From assembly GCF_001280065.1 (NCBI RefSeq), contig NZ_LGEA01000099.1:121928-185927 (forward strand): a stretch of 64,000 nucleotides of DNA, written 5' to 3'. This DNA is from Streptomyces sp. NRRL B-1140 (GTDB lineage: Bacteria > Actinomycetota > Actinomycetes > Streptomycetales > Streptomycetaceae). Both the position numbers and the translations under genes were made by a program. The notes beneath the pieces were generated by a model. That model was not told where the DNA came from. It saw only the letters and a program-made list of their open reading frames with translations, and searched no databases. This document shows positions 7,106 to 15,156 of the stretch, piece by piece; the stretch's first letter is position 1, and every line of letters starts with the position of its first letter.

Positions 7106-8469
7106 GGCGGCCCGTGCCGCTGCGTGTGCCCGGCAGGCTCTTCACCGCGCTCGCGACGGGCGGCGGCGGGGCCGGCGCCCTGCGCCTGCTGGCCCGTGCC
7201 GAGCACAGCCGCCGACTGGCCTGCGCACTGGCGGTGAGGCGGGCCGCCGGTGCGGCCGGCGGGGACGTGGCCGACGCGGCCGCGCGGGCGTGGGACCTGC
7301 TCGCGACCGCACATCGGACCGATCCCGGGGCCGTGCGCGCGGTCCTGTCCCACCCCTCGGCGGGCACCGCCCTGACGTCCCTGCTGGCCCGGCTGGACCG
7401 GGCCGTCGAGGGCGGGAGCGGCGCGGCGTGCGCGCCGCCAATCCACTGGTTCAGCGCCCTGGCCGCGGCCGCCGCGGTCCGCGCGGGCGTGCCCGGCCGG
7501 GTGCGGTGGCCGATGACGACGGACCAGGTGTTCCTGCCCTCGCTCGGCGGGGCGCGCTTCCCGGGCGCCGGGCCCGGTGACCTGGCCGAGGTGGTGGTCG
7601 ACGCCGTGGGCGCGGCCCGGATCGGGGTGGCGGGGCGCGCTTCCCCGCCCGGCCCGGTCGAGGTGCCGCCGGCTCCCTCCGGGCCGTCGGGGCGGTGGCG
7701 GGCGGCCCACCCGCTCGTGGTGTCCGGCACCGGCGCGCCGCTGTTCCTGGACGACGCCGACCCCCTGCGCTTCCCCGGCGTCCCGGAAGGGCCGCTGGGG
7801 CTCACCCCGGGCGACCTGCACCGGTGGGAGGCCACGGCACAGGGAGCCTGCCGTCTGCTGCGGGACCACCATCCGGGGACGTACGCCGAACTCACCGCCG
7901 GTCCACGCACGTTGGTCCCGGTCGACCGCCCGGGCAGCTTCAGCGGCAGCAGCGCGGAGGCGTTCGGCGCCATGGCGTTGTCCCGGCCGCGCTCCGCGCG
8001 GGGCCTGGCGCTGTCCATGGCCCACGAGATGCAGCACGGCAAGTTCGCGGCGGTGCTGCACCTGTTCGACCTGTTCGAGGCGGACGGCGAGGAGCTCTAC
8101 TACGCTCCCTGGCGCCCCGATCCGCGCCCCCTGCTCGGCCTCTTCCACGGAGCGTACGCACACCTGGGCGTGGCGGAGTTCTGGAACCGGTGCCGGGACG
8201 TGGAGCAGAACCCCGGGGAACTGGCCCTGGCGGAGGCTCAGTTCGCCCGTTGGCGGACGGGCGCCCGGGAGGCCACGGAGGTCCTGCTGACGTCGGGCCG
8301 CCTCACCGCCCTCGGGCAGCATTTCGCGCAGACGATGCTGAGCACGCTCGACGCCCTGTGCCGGCTCCCGGTCCCGGCCGAGTCCCGCCGCCGCGGCATG
8401 GCCCTGGCCGCCGAACACCGCGCGCAGTGGGTCCGCAGGAACGGGGTGCCGCAGGCGCAGCTGATCTGA
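7102..8469 (+). CDS. HExxH motif peptide-modification protein (aKG-HExxH type)
   Basis: This 455-residue protein carries HEMQH (His308, Glu309, His312) inside ALSMAHEMQHGKFAAVLHLFDL. That is the signature of the HExxH family found beside FxSxx-COOH maturases, named in NCBI families as aKG-HExxH-type peptide beta-hydroxylase. Despite the metalloprotease-like motif, the family is thought to act as an Fe/alpha-ketoglutarate hydroxylase on the crosslinked peptide. The N-terminal third is Ala-rich and helical; a second His-bearing helix (GLFHGAYAHLG) follows the motif. The ATG overlaps the fxsB stop by 4 bases, so it probably acts on the FxsB product. No export signal is visible. Confidence 0.85.
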   Translation: MRRPVPLRVPGRLFTALATGGGGAGALRLLARAEHSRRLACALAVRRAAGAAGGDVADAAARAWDLLATAHRTDPGAVRAVLSHPSAGTALTSLLARLDRAVEGGSGAACAPPIHWFSALAAAAAVRAGVPGRVRWPMTTDQVFLPSLGGARFPGAGPGDLAEVVVDAVGAARIGVAGRASPPGPVEVPPAPSGPSGRWRAAHPLVVSGTGAPLFLDDADPLRFPGVPEGPLGLTPGDLHRWEATAQGACRLLRDHHPGTYAELTAGPRTLVPVDRPGSFSGSSAEAFGAMALSRPRSARGLALSMAHEMQHGKFAAVLHLFDLFEADGEELYYAPWRPDPRPLLGLFHGAYAHLGVAEFWNRCRDVEQNPGELALAEAQFARWRTGAREATEVLLTSGRLTALGQHFAQTMLSTLDALCRLPVPAESRRRGMALAAEHRAQWVRRNGVPQAQLI

Positions 8470-8512
8470 CCTGACCGCGCCGGACGGGAGAGGCCGTGAT
8501 GGGCCTGCGAAC

Positions 8513-8550
8513 GCACCCGGGTGAGTGGCAGATGCCACTCACCCGGGTGC
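8513..8550. terminator. Bidirectional hairpin terminator between convergent genes
   Basis: The arms GCACCCGGGTGAGTGGCA (8513-8530) and its exact complement (8533-8550) are separated by only two bases, giving a perfect 18-bp inverted repeat. It lies between the HExxH gene and the convergent bL37 gene. It has no U-tract, as is common for Streptomyces terminators, and would serve both strands. Confidence 0.8.
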
Positions 8551-8572
8551 GTCGGCGCGCTCGCAGAACCTC

Positions 8573-8650
8573 TCAGGACTGCGGACGGCTGCCGTGGTTG
8601 GCGCCGTTCTTGCGGCGGGCCTTCTTCTTGCGACGTCGCTTCGAGGACAT
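8573..8650 (-). CDS. 50S ribosomal protein bL37
   Basis: This 25-residue, extremely basic peptide (MSSKRRRKKKARRKNGANHG then SRPQS) matches the very small actinobacterial large-subunit protein bL37, first seen in mycobacterial ribosome structures. The conserved ANHG..P ending and the Lys/Arg-only first half are diagnostic. The ATG is fixed by a perfect AGGAGG four bases upstream; the frame stays open further upstream but has no second ribosome binding site. It is monocistronic between a tRNA-Pro terminator and the hairpin at 8513-8550. Confidence 0.8.
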   Translation of the reverse strand: MSSKRRRKKKARRKNGANHGSRPQS

Positions 8651-8826
8651 CGAACCTCCTCTTTCCGGCTCTCGGTCACCATCCACCGGATTGCCGCGTC
8701 CGGTGACTACAGAGCCACTTTCCAGCCGACGCGAACGCAAACACACACGCTGCGGATACACACGGGTGGCCTATGTCACGGCCGCGGAGCAGCAGCACGC
8801 CCGCACGCGTGAACCCGGACATACCG

Positions 8827-8862
8827 CAGGGCCGCTTCCGGATACCTCCGAAAGCGGCCCTG
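8827..8862 (-). terminator. Terminator of tRNA-Pro copy 1
   Basis: Inverted repeat arms at 8827-8841 and 8848-8862 pair over 15 positions with one mismatch around a 6-base loop (core CAGGGCCGCTT / AAGCGGCCCTG). It begins about 20 bases beyond the tRNA 3' end in its direction of transcription. Confidence 0.65.
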
Positions 8863-8880
8863 ACGTGCGACTCACACGAG

Positions 8881-8954
<74 letters not shown>

Positions 8955-9027
8955 ATGCGTCTCGCGCGGGTGAAACCGCGTGATCACGCAGGTCAACCCT
9001 ACCGCATGGGGACCCGCTACCGACCCG

Positions 9028-9279
9028 CTACCCGACCCGCTCCACGACTCGTTCCCCGTCGCGCCCACCGATTGGTTCCCCGGCCCGCGCCGCCGGCCGG
9101 TCCGGGCGCCGGGTCCACCCCGAGAGACCCACCGTCGAGACGGCCACGGCGAGAACGGCCCACCAGGGGAGTCCTGCCGTGGTGGCCAAGCCCGCGAAGG
9201 CCGCCACCGCCAGGAGGGCCGTGACGACACCTCCGGTCAGTTCGGCTCGCCGGGCGGATCGCTCTCGCGTCTGGTCCAC
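9028..9279 (-). CDS. Small two-helix membrane protein
   Basis: I do not recognise a family. The 83-residue product starts with a charged segment (MDQTRERSARRAE), followed by two hydrophobic helices: GVVTALLAVAAFAGLATTAG, then LPWWAVLAVAVSTVGLSG. An Arg-rich polar tail closes it, so a small integral membrane protein with a hairpin topology is likely. The GTG at 9279 is chosen because AAGGGGAG lies 6 bases upstream; a GTG at 9300 is possible but lacks a binding site. It stands alone between a tRNA and the divergent cupin gene. Confidence 0.6.
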   Translation of the reverse strand: MDQTRERSARRAELTGGVVTALLAVAAFAGLATTAGLPWWAVLAVAVSTVGLSGWTRRPDRPAARAGEPIGGRDGERVVERVG

Positions 9280-9533
9280 GTCCTGCTCCCCTTCGCCCAC
9301 ACGCCGGCACGCCCCGGCCATCCGCACCGCAGGGCATATGCCGCAAACAATACGCGAGTCCGCGGGAACTCCCGACCAGGGCATAGGGGTTGAGACGGAC
9401 AACGGGGGCGGGGCCGGTGCGATGCCGGCCGGCGTCGGGGCCGGCCCCCGGCGCGAGCCGGATCGACGAAGTGTCCGCCCGACTCCGCCGGCACCCCACA
9501 CTCTGTCCAGACCGTTCCCCCGTCGGCCAGGGC

Positions 9534-9539
9534 TAGGTT
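9534..9539 (+). promoter_or_regulatory. Leaderless-type -10 box for the cupin gene
   Basis: TAGGTT ends six bases before the ATG at 9546, the spacing that places transcription start at or next to the start codon. No ribosome binding site is present. This TANNNT-N6/7-start layout recurs at nine other genes in the window. Confidence 0.5.
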
Positions 9540-9545
9540 CGCCGC

Positions 9546-9890
9546 ATGACGCACAGCTTCGTACTCCACATCCCCGACGCAGAGCTCGAATCCGAGCCCC
9601 TCGCGCCCGAGCAGATCGTCTCCGGGACGCCCGAGGTGACCGGGAAGGTGGTCTGGGAGTCGGAGGACGGCCGTCAGGTGCGGGGCATCTGGCAGATCAC
9701 GCCGGGCGTGGTCACCGACACCGAGGCCGACGAACTGTTCGTCGTGATCAGCGGGTCGGCGACGATCGAGGTCGAGGGCGGGCCGACGCTCACGGTCGGG
9801 CCGGGCGACATGGCCGTGCTGCGCGAGGGCGACCGCACGACGTGGACGGTGCACGAGACCCTGCGCAAGGCGTACGCGATCAACCTCTGA
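9546..9890 (+). CDS. Cupin domain protein (EutQ/DUF861-like)
   Basis: This 114-residue single-domain cupin matches the small EutQ/DUF861-like group: a GIWQITPGVVTDTEADELFVVISGSA first strand pair, then GPGDMAVLREGDRTTWTVHETLRK. The usual two-His metal site of cupin motif 1 is largely absent, with T and D at those places, so metal binding is doubtful. The substrate is unknown. The gene appears leaderless: TAGGTT lies six bases before the ATG and no Shine-Dalgarno sequence is visible. It converges on the LacI gene at 9904, with 13 bp between the stops. Confidence 0.75.
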   Translation: MTHSFVLHIPDAELESEPLAPEQIVSGTPEVTGKVVWESEDGRQVRGIWQITPGVVTDTEADELFVVISGSATIEVEGGPTLTVGPGDMAVLREGDRTTWTVHETLRKAYAINL

Positions 9891-9903
9891 GCCGGATGCG
9901 TCA

Positions 9904-10902
9904 TCAGGACGCCGGCGCCGTGGTGCCCCGGATCTCCAGCGTGGGCGTGGCGAGTTGGACCCGGCCCGCGCCGCCCGCGTCCTCGAAGCGCTCCAGGAGG
10001 CAGCGGGCCGCGCGGCGGCCGATGTCGTGGCTCGTGTTGTCGACCGTCGTGAGCCACACGTGCCGCAGGCGGGCGATGCTCGTGTTGTCGTAGCCCACGA
10101 CGGACAGGTCGTGCGGGACGCGCAGACCCAGTTCCCCGGCCGCCGAGAGCGCGCCGATCGCGGCGATGTCGTTGACGGCGAAGACGGCAGTGGGCCGGTC
10201 GGGGCGGCCGAGAAGCCGGACGGTCGTGCGGTAGCCGCCCTCCTCGGTCATGTCGCTCGGCTCGACCACCGCCTGGTCCGCGAGGCCGTGCCGGCGCATC
10301 GTCGCCTCGAAGCTCCGGCGCCGCAAGTCGCCGACCGCGCCGTATCCCGCGATGTGCGCGATGCGGCGGTGCCCGAGGCCGATCAGGTGCTCAGCGGCCA
10401 GCCGGGCGCCCCGTTCGTCGTCGCCCGCCACGATGTCGACACCCGGCGGCGCCGGTTCGCGGGAGCCGGCCAGGACGACCGGGATCCGCGCGGCCACGTC
10501 GCCGAGGGCCGCCGGGTCGGGCAGTGTGCCGACCACGACCAGGCCGTCGACGCGCAGGTCCAGCAGCGGGTCGGCCGGGTCCTGGCCGGAGCGGCGGTTG
10601 AGACGGGCGTCGGCCAGCAGCATGCGCAGGCCGTTGGCGTGCAGCAGGGAGTTGAGGCCGTCGAGGAGGTCGACGAACCAGGGGTTGCGCAGGTCGTTGA
10701 GGAGGACACCGATGGTGCGGGTGCGCTGTTCACTGAGGCTGCGGGCGGCGGCGTTGGGCCGGTAGCCGAGCTCCCGGGCGGCCCGGAGCACGGCGTCCCG
10801 CTTCTCGGGGCGGACCTGGTCCGAGCCGCGCAGCGCGAGGGAGACCAGCGACTTGGAGACACCGGCCCGCTCGGCCACGTCCCGGATCGTCGGCGGTCTC
10901 AT
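9904..10902 (-). CDS. LacI-family transcriptional regulator
   Basis: The N-terminus TIRDVAERAGVSKSLVSLAL is a canonical LacI helix-turn-helix with a hinge helix near residue 50 (PNAAARSLSEQRTRTIGVLL). Residues 60-332 form a periplasmic-binding-like effector domain (DGLVVVGTLPD, VVGYDNTSIA, LTTVDN). It is divergent from a Gfo/Idh/MocA dehydrogenase at 11014. Two copies of a 12-bp operator lie in the shared 111-bp gap, one just upstream of each gene, so it very likely represses both itself and the dehydrogenase. The effector is probably a sugar or cyclitol. Confidence 0.9.
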   Translation of the reverse strand: MRPPTIRDVAERAGVSKSLVSLALRGSDQVRPEKRDAVLRAARELGYRPNAAARSLSEQRTRTIGVLLNDLRNPWFVDLLDGLNSLLHANGLRMLLADARLNRRSGQDPADPLLDLRVDGLVVVGTLPDPAALGDVAARIPVVLAGSREPAPPGVDIVAGDDERGARLAAEHLIGLGHRRIAHIAGYGAVGDLRRRSFEATMRRHGLADQAVVEPSDMTEEGGYRTTVRLLGRPDRPTAVFAVNDIAAIGALSAAGELGLRVPHDLSVVGYDNTSIARLRHVWLTTVDNTSHDIGRRAARCLLERFEDAGGAGRVQLATPTLEIRGTTAPAS

Positions 10903-10906
10903 GGGA

Positions 10907-10918
10907 TGGACCGTTCCA
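10907..10918. promoter_or_regulatory. LacI-type operator O1
   Basis: TGGACCGTTCCA is the exact reverse complement of the operator at 10989-11000. It sits four bases upstream of the lacI-family start codon and has the central CG typical of LacI-family sites. Confidence 0.6.
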
Positions 10919-10988
10919 TGAGGCGGCGCGGCTTGTCAAAGGGTTGACAGCGTCGGTGAACCCCGCTCAGGGTGGCCTGGACAGGTTC

Positions 10989-11000
10989 TGGAACGGTCCA
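10989..11000. promoter_or_regulatory. LacI-type operator O2
   Basis: TGGAACGGTCCA lies immediately before the AAGAGGGG ribosome binding site of the dehydrogenase and downstream of a candidate TTGACA -35 at 10944-10949. Occupancy would block transcription of the dehydrogenase. Confidence 0.6.
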
Positions 11001-11013
11001 AAGAGGGGCTCTC

Positions 11014-12177
11014 ATGGTGGACACGCTCGGCGTCGCCGTCATCGGATTCGGCTGGATGGGGCGGGTTCACACCCAGGCGTACGCGCGTGTGCGGCACCAC
11101 TATCCGCGGCTGCCCCTCGTCCCGGAGCTGGTCACGGTCGCGGAGGAGGTGCCGGGGCGGGCCGAGGAGGCCGCCGCGCAGTTCGGATTCGCCTCGACGA
11201 CCCGGGACTGGCGCGAGGTGGCCGCCGACCCCCGGGTGCGGGCGGTCAGCATCACCGCGCCGAACTTCCTGCACCGCGAGATCGGCGTCGCCATGGCCGA
11301 GGCGGGCAAACACATCTGGATCGAGAAACCGGTGGGTCTGACCGCCGAGGACGCCGGCGCGGTCGCGGACGCGGTGGCGAAGGCCGGCGTGCAGGGCACG
11401 GTGGGCTTCAACTACCGCAACGCGCCCGCTGTCGAAACGGCCCGCGAGCTGATCGCGAACGGGGAGATCGGCGCCGTCACGCATGTGCGCATCCGGCTGT
11501 TCAGCGACTACGCGGCGCACCCCGAAGGCGCACTGACGTGGCGCTACGAGCGGGAGCGGGGCGGCAGCGGGGTGCTGGGCGACCTGGCCTCGCACGGCGT
11601 GGACCTGGCCCGGCATCTGCTCGGCGACATCACCTCCCTGACGGCCGACACGGCGATCTTCCTCCCGGAGCGGGCCCGCCCGTCCGGCGCCACGGCCGGC
11701 CACAGCCGCGCCGTCGGCGGTGAGGTCGGCCCGGTGGAGAACGAGGACTACGTCGGCTGCCTGCTGCGCTTCGCCTCCGGGGCGCGCGGTGTCCTGGAGG
11801 CCTGCCGGGTCTCGGTCGGCGAGCAGAACAACTACGGCTTCGAGGTGCACGGCACGAAGGGCGCGGTGTTCTGGGACTTCCGGCGCATGAACGAGCTGGG
11901 GGTCAGCCGCGGTACGACGTACCAGGACCAGTCCGTCACGACGGTCTACGCCGGCCCGGGTGACGGGGAGTTCGCCGCGTTCCAGCCGGGGGCGGCGAAC
12001 GCCATGGGGTACGACGACCTGAAGGTCGTCGAGGCGTACCGCTTCCTGCGGTCGGTCGCCGAGGGCACCCCGTACGGGGCGACGCTCACGGATGCCGTGC
12101 ACAGTGCGAGAGCCCTGGACGCCATGGCGCGCTCGGCGCAGAGCGGGAGCTGGGCGGAGGTCACGGGGCGGGACTGA
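11014..12177 (+). CDS. Gfo/Idh/MocA-family NAD(P)-dependent oxidoreductase
   Basis: The 387-residue protein has a Rossmann nucleotide-binding start (GVAVIGFGWMGRVHTQAY, 5-22), the family's IEKPVG motif near 102-107 and a C-terminal substrate domain (LGDLASHGVDLARHLLG). These enzymes oxidise or reduce a secondary hydroxyl of sugars or cyclitols. The ATG at 11014 follows AAGAGGGG with normal spacing; the open frame extends 42 bases further but would include the operator. It is divergent from the LacI regulator that probably controls it. It overlaps the convergent TMEM175-like gene by 17 bp. Substrate unknown; inositol derivatives are plausible from the neighbourhood. Confidence 0.88.
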   Translation: MVDTLGVAVIGFGWMGRVHTQAYARVRHHYPRLPLVPELVTVAEEVPGRAEEAAAQFGFASTTRDWREVAADPRVRAVSITAPNFLHREIGVAMAEAGKHIWIEKPVGLTAEDAGAVADAVAKAGVQGTVGFNYRNAPAVETARELIANGEIGAVTHVRIRLFSDYAAHPEGALTWRYERERGGSGVLGDLASHGVDLARHLLGDITSLTADTAIFLPERARPSGATAGHSRAVGGEVGPVENEDYVGCLLRFASGARGVLEACRVSVGEQNNYGFEVHGTKGAVFWDFRRMNELGVSRGTTYQDQSVTTVYAGPGDGEFAAFQPGAANAMGYDDLKVVEAYRFLRSVAEGTPYGATLTDAVHSARALDAMARSAQSGSWAEVTGRD

Positions 12178-12787
12178 CGCCCGGCCTCTGCAGCCGTCGG
12201 CCCAGGGCGACCTTCACCGGGACGAGGACGAGCCACAGCCACATGACCCTCGGGCCCGCCACCAGGGCCAGGGGGACGCTGGCGAGGAAGACCACCACCG
12301 ACGTGGCACTGTCCAGGAGGTAGAGCCTCGTCGCCGCCTCGGACGGCGTGTCGTGACGCAGCCAGGGACGCTTCGCGAGGACGGCGGCCACCCCCAGATG
12401 GCAGGCGCCCAGCGCGGCGACGGCGCCCGAGTACACCGCCACCGACACCGGCTGCGTCCCGTACTCGGCGAGCAGCCGGGTCGGGAAGGGCACGAGGGCC
12501 GTGACGCCGAGGCCGGCCATCGAGATGCCGATCACCTGGCCGTCGATCTCCCGGACGTCCTGGAAGATCCGCCGGTGGTCCCGCCAGAAGGTCCCCAGCA
12601 CCGCGACGCTCAGCGCGTACGCCCCGATGTCCGGGAGCAGGTCGCGCAAGGCCCTGCGGTATGCGGCGGGGTCGAGCTCCCGGGGCACGGAGAGGTCCAG
12701 GACGAGCAGGGTGACGGCGATGGCGAACACGCCGTCGACCAGGGTCACCAACCGCTCGGGGCCGCCGTCCGGGCGTGAGGTCCACAT
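12161..12787 (-). CDS. TMEM175-family (DUF1211) membrane protein
   Basis: The first helix LVTLVDGVFAIAVTLLVLDL matches the (F)SDG-x-FAIA-x-T-L-L-x-L-D signature of bacterial TMEM175 potassium channels, with Val for the usual Phe-Ser. About six membrane helices follow in 208 residues, as expected for the single-repeat bacterial form, which would assemble as a tetramer. I place the start at the ATG at 12787 because TACCGT lies seven bases upstream, a leaderless-type promoter; the frame stays open for 20 more codons without a ribosome binding site. It is separate in function from the adjoining catabolic genes. Confidence 0.8.
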   Translation of the reverse strand: MWTSRPDGGPERLVTLVDGVFAIAVTLLVLDLSVPRELDPAAYRRALRDLLPDIGAYALSVAVLGTFWRDHRRIFQDVREIDGQVIGISMAGLGVTALVPFPTRLLAEYGTQPVSVAVYSGAVAALGACHLGVAAVLAKRPWLRHDTPSEAATRLYLLDSATSVVVFLASVPLALVAGPRVMWLWLVLVPVKVALGRRLQRPGVSPAP

Positions 12788-12850
12788 GGGCCCGACGGTA
12801 GAGGCGGGGCAGGGCGTCCCCCCGCACCCACGCCCGGCGCCGCCCACGGA

Positions 12851-13882
12851 TCACACGGCCGCCTGCGGTGGCATGTTGTACGGCGTCACCACCTGGATCG
12901 CCGAGGGCAGGGTCACTCCCGCCGGGGGCAGCGCGTCATGGGCCCGCATGACGGTGTGGCAGGCCTCGCGGACGTCCTGGCGGAGGTCGTGGTGGAGCAC
13001 GGCGGACAGGCGGTGCTCGCGCAGCAGGCGCGTGTTGTCGTGGTCGAGGTCGTGGGCGACGAACACCGCGCAGTCGCGGCCGAGGTCGTCGAAGGCCCGC
13101 AGCGTGGCGATGTTGCCGCCGCCGATCGAGTACACCGCGCGGATGTCCGGGTCGCGTTCCAGCGCGGCGCGGACGAGGTCGTACTGGGTGGTGTCCAGAC
13201 CCTGCCCCTCGGCGATCTCGACCAGGGTGCGCTGCGGGTGGCGGGCCCGCATGGCGCTGCGGAAGCCCATCTCGCGTTCCTCCTCGTTGCGGAAGAACCC
13301 GCTGCTGAGGCTGGTGAGGATGTTGCCCGGGCGCTCCCCCAGCCACTGGCCCATCAGGTACGCGGCCGTCGCGCCGGCCGCCCTGTCGTCTATGCCGACG
13401 TAGGCGAGGCGGGCACTGGCGGGCAGGTCGGTCACCAGCGTCACGACCGGGACGCCGGCGGCTTCGAGCCGGCCGACCGCGGCGGTGACCTCGGGGACGT
13501 CCGGGGCCTTGAGGATCACGCCCTGCGAGCCACGCCGGGCGATCCGGTCGAGGGTCCGCACCAGCTCCGCCGCCGGGCCGGTCTCGCGGAAGTGGAAGCG
13601 GGAGCGCAGCACCGCCGGACGCAGGGACGGCAGCTCGGCCTCCAGGGCCGCGCGGATGGCGGTGGTGAACCGCTCGGGCGCCTGCATCACGAGGTCGACC
13701 ATGAACGTCCGGCCGACGAGCCGCACCTGGGTGCGCTGCCGGTCGAGATCGGCGATGGCCTGGCGGACCTCCCGCGCGGTGCTCTCCCGCACCCCGCCCC
13801 TGGCGTTCAGCACCCGGTCGACGGTCGCCTCGCTCAGGCCCGCCTGACGGGCGATCTCCCGGATCGGGAACGGATGTCCCAT
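12851..13882 (-). CDS. LacI-family regulator, divergent from the PhyH operon
   Basis: The N-terminus IREIARQAGLSEATVDRVLNARGGVRESTAREV is a LacI DNA-binding domain, though the first helix-turn-helix is slightly unusual (TVDRVLN for TVSRVLN). The remaining 280 residues are a sugar-binding-protein-like sensor (VDLVMQAP, GVPVVTLVTDLP, YVGIDDRAAGATAAYL) of the type that reads sugars or inositols. AAGGAG precedes the start. It is divergent from the PhyH-SDR-IolG operon and likely controls it. The intergenic region contains two GAGGGGTTT repeats 33 bp apart and a TTTGT-N4-ACA palindrome. Confidence 0.88.
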   Translation of the reverse strand: MGHPFPIREIARQAGLSEATVDRVLNARGGVRESTAREVRQAIADLDRQRTQVRLVGRTFMVDLVMQAPERFTTAIRAALEAELPSLRPAVLRSRFHFRETGPAAELVRTLDRIARRGSQGVILKAPDVPEVTAAVGRLEAAGVPVVTLVTDLPASARLAYVGIDDRAAGATAAYLMGQWLGERPGNILTSLSSGFFRNEEEREMGFRSAMRARHPQRTLVEIAEGQGLDTTQYDLVRAALERDPDIRAVYSIGGGNIATLRAFDDLGRDCAVFVAHDLDHDNTRLLREHRLSAVLHHDLRQDVREACHTVMRAHDALPPAGVTLPSAIQVVTPYNMPPQAAV

Positions 13883-13934
13883 GCGCCGACTCCTTGAGGG
13901 GTTTTTGATGGCTCACTGCTGGTTGTTCGAGGGG

Positions 13935-13947
13935 TTTGTACTGACAA
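13935..13947. promoter_or_regulatory. TTTGT-N4-ACA palindromic motif upstream of the PhyH operon
   Basis: TTTGTACTGACAA contains the 12-bp palindrome TTGTACTGACAA and differs by one base from the TTTGTACTTACA site upstream of iolC (23015-23026, minus strand). A shared regulator of the two operons is the simplest reading. Confidence 0.45.
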
Positions 13948-13990
13948 GAATGACAGGGCTGCGTCGCTCCGTGACCCCGAAGGGACGACG

Positions 13991-15148
13991 ATGTCCTTCA
14001 CTTCCGTCCACCACCGCGCCTGGCTGTCCGAGCAGGAGTGCGATCTCGACACGTTCCGCGCGCTGGTCGAGCAGACCACCGATCCCGCCGACTATCCGCA
14101 CGCCTCCGCGGTCGAGCACAACGTGCCCGTCTACGACTGCGGACTGCTGGAAGGCGACCGGGTGGTCCAGGCCGAACTGGTTCGGGCGCTCGCCGAAGGA
14201 CCCGGCATCGTGGTCTTCCGCGGCGCCTTTCCCGACCCCGGGATCGTGGACCGGGTCACCGGCGTCTTCGAGGCGCTGGTCGCCGAGCAGCGCGCCTCGG
14301 GCTCGGCTGCCGGTGACCACTTCGCCGCGCCGGGGGCCAACGACCGGGTGTGGAACGCGCTGGAGAAGACGGCCCTCTACGACCCGGAGGCGTTCGCCGA
14401 CTACTACGCGAACGACATCCTGGCCCTGATCGCCATCGCCTGGCTGGGCCCCGGCTACCAGGTCACCTCCCAGCTCAACGTGGTCAACCCGGGCGGTGCC
14501 GCGCAGATGGCGCACCGCGACTACCACCTGGGCTTCCTGTCGAACGAGGCCGCCGCCGCCTATCCGGCGCACGTGCACCGCCTCTCCCCCGTGCTGACGC
14601 TGCAGGGCGCGGTGGCGCACTGCGACATGCCGGTGGAGTCGGGGCCGACGATGTATCTGCCGCATTCGCAGAAGTACGAGCCGGGCTATCTCGCGTGGCG
14701 GCTCCCGGACTTCCGGGCGTACTTCGACGCGCACCGGGTGCAGCTGCCGCTCGCCAAGGGCGACGCCGTGTTCTTCAACCCGGCCCTCTTCCACGCGGCC
14801 GGCACCAACCGTTCGGCCGGCATCCGGCGCATGGCCAACCTGCTGCAGGTGTCGTCCGCGTTCGGCCGGGCGATGGAGACGGTGGACCGGGAGGCGGTGG
14901 CGGGCGCCGTGTACCCGGTGCTCCTCGCGCGCAAGGCCGCGGGCGCCGACCCTGCGTGGCTGGAGCAGGTGATCGCGGCGAGCGCCGAGGGCTACCCCTT
15001 CCCCACCAACCTCGACAGCGACCCGCCGGTCGACGGCCTGGCCCCGCCCTCGCAGGCGGACCTGGTACGGCGGGCACTGCGCGAGGCGTGGACGCCGGAG
15101 GCGCTCCGGGCGGAGCTGCGGGCCGGTGCCGAACGGCGAGAGAGCTGA
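13991..15148 (+). CDS. Phytanoyl-CoA dioxygenase (PhyH) family oxygenase
   Basis: This 385-residue protein has the 2-His-1-carboxylate iron site of Fe(II)/alpha-ketoglutarate oxygenases: HRD in AQMAHRDYHLGF (His about 175, Asp about 177) and a distal His near 268 (NPALFHAAGTN) followed by the 2-oxoglutarate-binding Arg (SAGIRRMANL). The GPTMYLPHSQK segment is also typical of PhyH. It heads an operon with an SDR 8 bp downstream and an inositol-dehydrogenase-like gene after that. It may hydroxylate or demethylate a cyclitol or sugar derivative before dehydrogenation; that role is inferred from context only. Confidence 0.85.
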   Translation: MSFTSVHHRAWLSEQECDLDTFRALVEQTTDPADYPHASAVEHNVPVYDCGLLEGDRVVQAELVRALAEGPGIVVFRGAFPDPGIVDRVTGVFEALVAEQRASGSAAGDHFAAPGANDRVWNALEKTALYDPEAFADYYANDILALIAIAWLGPGYQVTSQLNVVNPGGAAQMAHRDYHLGFLSNEAAAAYPAHVHRLSPVLTLQGAVAHCDMPVESGPTMYLPHSQKYEPGYLAWRLPDFRAYFDAHRVQLPLAKGDAVFFNPALFHAAGTNRSAGIRRMANLLQVSSAFGRAMETVDREAVAGAVYPVLLARKAAGADPAWLEQVIAASAEGYPFPTNLDSDPPVDGLAPPSQADLVRRALREAWTPEALRAELRAGAERRES

Positions 15149-15156
15149 GGAACTCG

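Noticed and set aside
7102..8469. HEMQH protein as a zinc protease that releases the leader
   Set aside because: HExxH suggests a protease, but the family next to FxSxx maturases is thought to be oxygenase-like, and other metalloprotease motifs are missing. Kept as an alternative only.
9301..9545. Longer N-terminus for the small membrane protein
   Set aside because: The frame is open but has no start with a ribosome binding site and no hydrophobic or domain sequence. The GTG at 9279 has AAGGGGAG.
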